Source: Temnothorax longispinosus
Lineage: Eukaryota > Arthropoda > Insecta > Hymenoptera > Formicidae
Assembly: GCF_030848805.1 (NCBI RefSeq)
Contig: NC_092364.1
Span: 3,720,001 to 3,784,000, forward strand
Length of the DNA: 64,000 bases
Reading direction: 5' to 3'
Under the pieces are notes generated by a model. It ran no database searches, was not told where the DNA came from, and saw nothing but the letters and a program-made list of their open reading frames with translations. Positions 59,006 to 64,000 of this stretch are shown in pieces; positions within the stretch are counted from its first letter, which is position 1, and every line of letters begins with the position of its first letter. The position numbers and the translations under genes were made by a program.

Positions 59006-61539
59006 AGATCTCTTTCCATCTTTCTTCCCTCTTGACTTTCGTATTGCCGTATTATCGTGCTACCTCCGACCAAGGTGGGCGGGAACGGTTGCTTGACAGA
59101 TCGACTCAATTGTACGTGGTAATTTCACGTTTGCGATCGCGATGTTTCTTTTATCACAGTTGTCATTGTCAAGAAATATATTATTACGGGGATGCTTCTA
59201 TTAGTCTATGCTTAGCCTGTAATTCGCGGTCATTAATTACCGCGAAAGTGCGCGATTAACCCTCTTGCGCTTCGCTACGCGGGGAATAAGATTATTGAGT
59301 CGGACTCGGAAAACATTTTTTAACGCTTATCGAAAAATCAAATATTTCAAATTCCACTACTAGCAACGTCGCGCGCAATGAAAATATATTATTTCGATTC
59401 TCGATAATAGGAAATTAAAAAAATTTTTATTCCACGTTCGGCGGTTAATCGTATATCGAAAAAGGGAACGAAACAAAACGGAACCAAAAAATGGGCTTAT
59501 CGTACCGCCGCAGAAAAAAAAGACTGTTTCACGTGTCGTGCGATCTCATTAGTGTCCGATGCACCAATGCGTTCGGCGCGACAAGAACCCTCTCGGCTTC
59601 CCCGCAGATACATTATCGAGTTTGCCTTTGTACGCGAGTATATAGATGTCATGGATTTTGATGGATCGAGTAAATTGTGCGTGGTAGTCCCGTGTTTGCT
59701 TTCGCGATGGTTTATTTGTCGCTCATGGAAAACTGGATAAGATTATCGATCGTTAACATTTAATACTTGTTTCAGGATCGACCAGATGAATATAGGCCTT
59801 TGTACGGTCGAATCATGAGAAATGACAAGCATCTCCTAGCTTCCACCTGTATATTTGTCTGTCTCGATATTTGTTTTCTATGCAGCAATGACTGTTATTG
59901 ACAATCCCGAGATTATATGTGATTTCAAGAGAATTCTATTAGCGACGACGGTTATAAATCGAAACAGGAGCGGCGCGGGCGGGGGGGGGAGACGATCGCG
60001 GAAAGCATCTGCTCGTAAAATCTGGCTATGGCGGACGGTAGCGGCGTCGAAATTACTTGCGTCATAATTGCATTGCCATTTACCTAATTTTTTGTTCGAC
60101 CGTCCGTTTAAGACGCGTCGTGTGTTCTCCCGTGCACGCCACGCGTCCGCCGGCTATCGGCAGGTGCTTCCTCGAGAAGCACGGTTGTCTCTTGCGCCCT
60201 GGTGGATTGGCCTTAATACTCTCCACGGAGGACTCGAATACTCCTCACACACCTTGGCAACTACGAATCTTTCGGCATTCACCGATTCCACCGTCCTCTC
60301 GCGTTGTTTCGAAAGTATTCCGCTTTGACTTTCCATTGCGTTACGTTTTCGTGGGTGTTTTAGAAATTGGCATTAGTGCGACATACATGTAACAAAAATG
60401 TCTTTATTTTGACAAGACTTGTTTTATGCATCGTCAGTTTTGACCAATTTCGACGATGCAAATAAGGCGCGTATAATCGTCACCCGATTTTTGCCCGCAG
60501 TTTCGATCGCGCTCGATTTTACGCGGCACGGATCCGCAGGTGTTCCGCTCCTGGCGAGGCATAGCCGGTCTGCGCCGATTATACGCGTCTGCATGAGTTG
60601 GCCAGGTAGTAGCGGGCAGGACTTCTCTCTTGGTGACTATTACGAGCGCGTATAACCGACGTACGCAGTCGGTGTACATCGCGATAAATCGCCCTTGATA
60701 CGTATCTCGGGGCTGATCGTGTGCCGACGATTTCCTCGGGACTCTCGCTCGCACGATAAAGCGGAAGAAGCGCCATCGGTTTACTCTCAGATTCTCGATT
60801 TTAGAAATTAAAATACAGATAACTGAAGAAATTGCAATATAAATATTGTATAAAATGAGAATTTAATCGTACAGTAAAAAAAACGAATTAATTTATACTT
60901 ATACAAGTCTGTCGAGCGTCTTTTATACGTCTTGATACGTATCTTTTAACTGGATATGTTTATGGAATCTGGATTTCTTTCGTTAACTTAGTTAAGCTTT
61001 CAATCACCTCTCTTAACTCATAAAAAGTTTCTTCTTGTCTCGTAGGTCTGAACATTGTGCGTCGTTATTACAACGGGCAGGTGAAATTTTCGATCAACGT
61101 AAATATACAATTAACGGTTAAAATGTTTGCGCTCCTCAGACTCCCTGAACACGTGCCAACGACTCCATCGTCGACGATGCGTCGTAGCGAACGCAAGCTG
61201 CACGCCGGTCGAATGCGATCGTATGAATCACGTGGAACGCGACCAAGGTATCATTACGCCGGCAATCACGGTCATTTGTCCCAAGCGTTCTAATTAAGAG
61301 TCGATCGGCCGGGCTGAGTTGCGCCGCAAAGTTCATTGCAGCTCCGTCGCACAACATGCAGGCACTTTTTTAAACGCAACACCACGCATCTGCGTCGAAT
61401 AAAACGATTCACGCGGTCGATGAAACGGGTAAATGGATAGGTGCAGTATATCTTTGTTTCCAACGAAATAATTTCACACTTGAATGGAAACAGAGAAAGA
61501 GATACATTTTTGTTGCGCGTATTTCATGCTTTGATTTTC
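59006..61539. other. Non-coding stretch
   Basis: Mixed DNA with a G9 run at 59981-59989 and CpG-rich DNA at 60080-60780. CAGGTG E-boxes occur at 60161, 60537 and 61079, scattered rather than clustered. Open frames are at most 111 codons and unrecognised. Confidence 0.65.
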
Positions 61540-61597
61540 AAAAATATGAATTTTGATATATAATGAAGTTTACATCATTTATATCAAAATATTTTTC
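61540..61597. repeat. AT-rich imperfect hairpin
   Basis: TTTTGATATA (61551-61560) pairs with TATATCAAAA (61580-61589); AATGA (61562-61566) pairs with TCATT (61575-61579). The pairing extends outward with a bulge into AAAAATAT words. The size is near that of a pre-miRNA but the stem is AT-rich and no known miRNA matches. Confidence 0.35.
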
Positions 61598-64000
61598 TAT
61601 GTTCAGCCATAGTATTCTAATGTGTACAAATTGTTAACCAACTTTCTCCTATCTATTCCGGAATTACGCCGCTTTATTCTCGCGCTATATCCACGTCGCG
61701 ATATATTACGTTATCGCGACTCGGGGTTTTACACTCTCTCACATTTTAAACTCTTACATGACGCTATTGAAAGAAACGCCTGTGAGAAAAAGAAGATATT
61801 CTTCTCACAGACGCACAGATGGTGGAAGCGCCTCTAACTCGTGTCCCGGTTTTAACGATTATTACGCAATAAATATTTCCGCGATCTAGACTGTACGCCG
61901 CACGACTAACAAGGATGAAACGGACGGTGCTTCGTGCCCCACCGAGGCGGGGAATCATGCGAGTTTCGGCCGTAAAATCGGCAAAACGTTCTATTGTTTT
62001 ATACCGGCCATAAAGTTCTCCAAGGTATTCGTGACTGACTAAATGAACTCTTATCATTAATTCTGCCAGACGTGGTAGCGCATTCTGTTTCTGTTTATAC
62101 GCATATATCTTCAAAAAAATAATCTGAATTATCTACAATCATTTAGAAACAATTCTTAAAAATTCTAGACTGATAGCTCGCTTGTCTTTTAAATTCGCTT
62201 TGGCATTTTTCCGAGCCAAATTCATTTTTGCGTTAACTTGATTGCTTTTTCGCTACGACCTCGGCCGTTCGGCTCTCACATAAACGATTTACGCGATTCA
62301 ATTCATCGGTCATTGCCCTGTATCTAATGCGATCATTAAATAGATCGCAGATTCGAGATTGGCGAGGTTCAAGATTGGGAAGTGTCCCCTAACATTTGAG
62401 AATATGCCCCCTTGTGCCATTCGAGAAAAACGATTTTCCACTCGCTGGCCGCAGCTTTCCCAGGGATCAATGGATCGTCCGATCGGCGACGAAATTCACT
62501 ATTCCGCTCTCGACCAACGTTGAAAGGGATTTAAGCTTAACCTCTCGTTTACAACGAGGGTCAAGCGGATGCTCGAGTTTCCCTAACAACAATGTCATTG
62601 AGAGGATCGATAAAATTTAATTTCTTTCTCTAAAATACCGATTCTTGACAATTCTCATTGCTTTGTCGTAACCACACGCGATATTTTCTTTAATACGAGA
62701 GCCGCTTATAACTTATAGCAGTTAAAATTTTCTATATTTGAAAGAAGTTTTTTAAAAAAAGAAACGTTTTGCTTTTCACCGCTCTGCGTTTGGTACCGTT
62801 CGTTTCTCTTGCAAGACATTACTTCCTGAGGAGAATTTAAACTCAGACTCTAGCCGATAGAGGCTAGGGAACTTTTCCATCGGACCGGCAACAACCCGAG
62901 AGAAAGAGCTCAAAGTAATATTATTTAACCGTTAAAGTCAGTCCTCGTTAGGCTCTCGCCGATAGAGGCGTGGGTCGTGTCGTCGTATATTAGTTTGGAA
63001 ACGCCCCCGCGGATCGAGGGGGATGATGGCACGCGAGATTAATAGCCGTGGGGTCAAGTACGTCGGTATATATATACGCGAATTACCTTGGAAACTTACG
63101 GCCGATGTTGCCGCTCAGGTTGTCTGGAAGCGATCGAAAACGCGAACTCGCAGGGATATACCCCCGGGGTCAGCTCGATTCGATCCCGAGCGAGACTTTT
63201 CTCAAGATGTTCGATCTTGCCGGTAAACACGAATCTCTGTCGCGGGCAGTGCAAACGGCAGTTCACATTGTTCGATCGGTCAATCTGTACAGTCAACTTT
63301 CGAGATGGGTCAACGCGAGAGGAAAACGCGAGCAAAACTTCTTCAAAACTTTTTTACAAAGAAATTGTATACTAGGTTTTTTTTAAACCTGTTTTTTTAG
63401 TTTACTAATTTATAATACATATTTTACGCACGCATACCCAGCTTTGTTCGTTAGCTCTATCCTCTTACATTGTTTTTTTTTTAAGTCATGAATAGCGTGG
63501 AGAGCGATTGCCTTTTTGCAACCCTTCTCTCGCATTTCTTCGCGCTGACTGAATTAAATCTCTGCTAACAGTGGGAAACACACGACTTCGCGATGCAACA
63601 TCGTATCTTATCGCGATCGATCAGATTGGTATCGATAAGAACGCGCGCGACCGTCAAACCGGCGAAGTGATCGCATAGCTCACATATATCTGTCTCGGAA
63701 AGTGAACAACGGAGCTGGCGTATATATCTATTAAGATTTGACCCTCGCACGCGAAGTCTTCGTAAATTCGAAATTGTTTCTGGCACGCGGCGAGATTTTT
63801 CGTTACGTTCTTTTTCCAAGGCGCGTGCACGAACACGAGCCCCGTCCGTCGTAATTTTTGTTATTCGGCGAATCTCACGCATGTGTGGCGGTTGTAACAT
63901 TTATTTTATCGACACGCACGATCGGCGCGGTGCGCGAACTTTTTATCCACGCTGACCTCATGCGAGAGGTAGAGGGAGACGGAGACGGTGGCGGGAAGTA
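61598..64000. other. Non-coding stretch to the window end
   Basis: Mixed DNA; AT-rich at 62640-62770 and 63340-63490, CpG-rich at 62980-63240 and 63780-64000. Open frames of 60 to 116 codons overlap in several frames and are unrecognised. The window ends in purine-rich CpG DNA (63965-64000) that could begin another promoter-like block. Confidence 0.65.

Noticed and set aside
4948..60609. Scattered CAGGTAG (Zelda-type) heptamers at 4948, 41096, 42292, 46828, 51050, 55928, 60603
   Set aside because: About eight are expected by chance on both strands of 64 kb; no clustering.
63170..63200. T-arm-like CTCGATTCGATCCCGAG
   Set aside because: Loop would be nine bases, not seven, and no A box precedes it.
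1..64000. Telomeric TTAGG arrays, CRISPR arrays, rRNA and known conserved insect miRNAs
   Set aside because: I scanned for TTAGG runs, regularly spaced direct repeats and the mature sequences of familiar insect miRNAs (let-7, miR-1, bantam, miR-9, miR-184 and others) and saw none; a by-eye scan is not exhaustive.

Overview
This 64 kb window reads as non-coding DNA from an insect nuclear genome. CpG dinucleotides are abundant rather than depleted, and CpG-rich blocks alternate with very AT-rich blocks. Long TC/GA tracts are frequent, and there are several TTAA- or TA-flanked foldback transposon relics. That mix fits a hymenopteran, perhaps an ant, but the lineage is an inference from texture: no gene was recognised to anchor it. 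I support no protein-coding gene, rRNA, tRNA, snRNA or CRISPR array. The longest open frames (226, 226, 203, 197 and 193 codons) lie in CpG-rich or purine/pyrimidine-skewed DNA. They mostly have open frames on the opposite strand or in neighbouring frames, encode low-complexity or arbitrary peptide, and show no domain I know. The window is best read as a gene desert: intergenic DNA, or the inside of a very large intron.

Three kinds of structure can be supported. (1) Nine foldback or terminal-repeat elements without coding capacity lie at about 10.8, 24.3, 25.7, 28.3, 33.3, 37.5, 47.7, 51.9 and 55.1 kb. The clearest are a 200 bp TA-flanked palindrome with 93/95 matching arms at 51.9 kb, a 254 bp inverted repeat with 76/78 matching arms at 37.5 kb, a TTAA-flanked piggyBac-type remnant at 25.7 kb, and a 462 bp TTAA-flanked foldback at 55.1 kb. 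(2) Simple repeats include nine or more uninterrupted purine or pyrimidine tracts of 31 to 59 nt, (AC)19 at 677, (GCGA)6 at 10107, (CG)10 at 41358 and GC-rich pentamer repeats. (3) Motif clusters look like cis-regulatory DNA: seven WGATAR sites in 245 bp at 34.2 to 34.4 kb with a second group at 35.1 kb; a duplicated E-box module at 51.0 and 51.6 kb; a 13-mer occurring three times at 18.6, 30.2 and 30.7 kb; and a spaced pair of bZIP-type ATTATGTAA boxes at 8.9 kb.

Layout: 0-9 kb is mixed, with a CpG-rich, strand-asymmetric block at 7.2-8.1 kb. 9-24 kb alternates CpG-rich blocks (11.3-11.8, 13.2-13.8) with AT-rich spacers. 24-26 kb holds two transposon relics. 26.5-29.4 kb is the largest CpG- and purine-rich block and the best promoter candidate. 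29.4-33.9 kb is AT-rich with foldbacks. 34-35.2 kb holds the GATA clusters. 35.6-44.5 kb alternates CpG-rich blocks and spacers. 45-50 kb is mixed. 50.5-51.6 kb holds the E-box module. 52-64 kb is mostly AT-rich with foldbacks. No gene-to-gene cooperation can be described. The most testable reading is that the GATA and E-box clusters are enhancers of a developmental gene outside the window.
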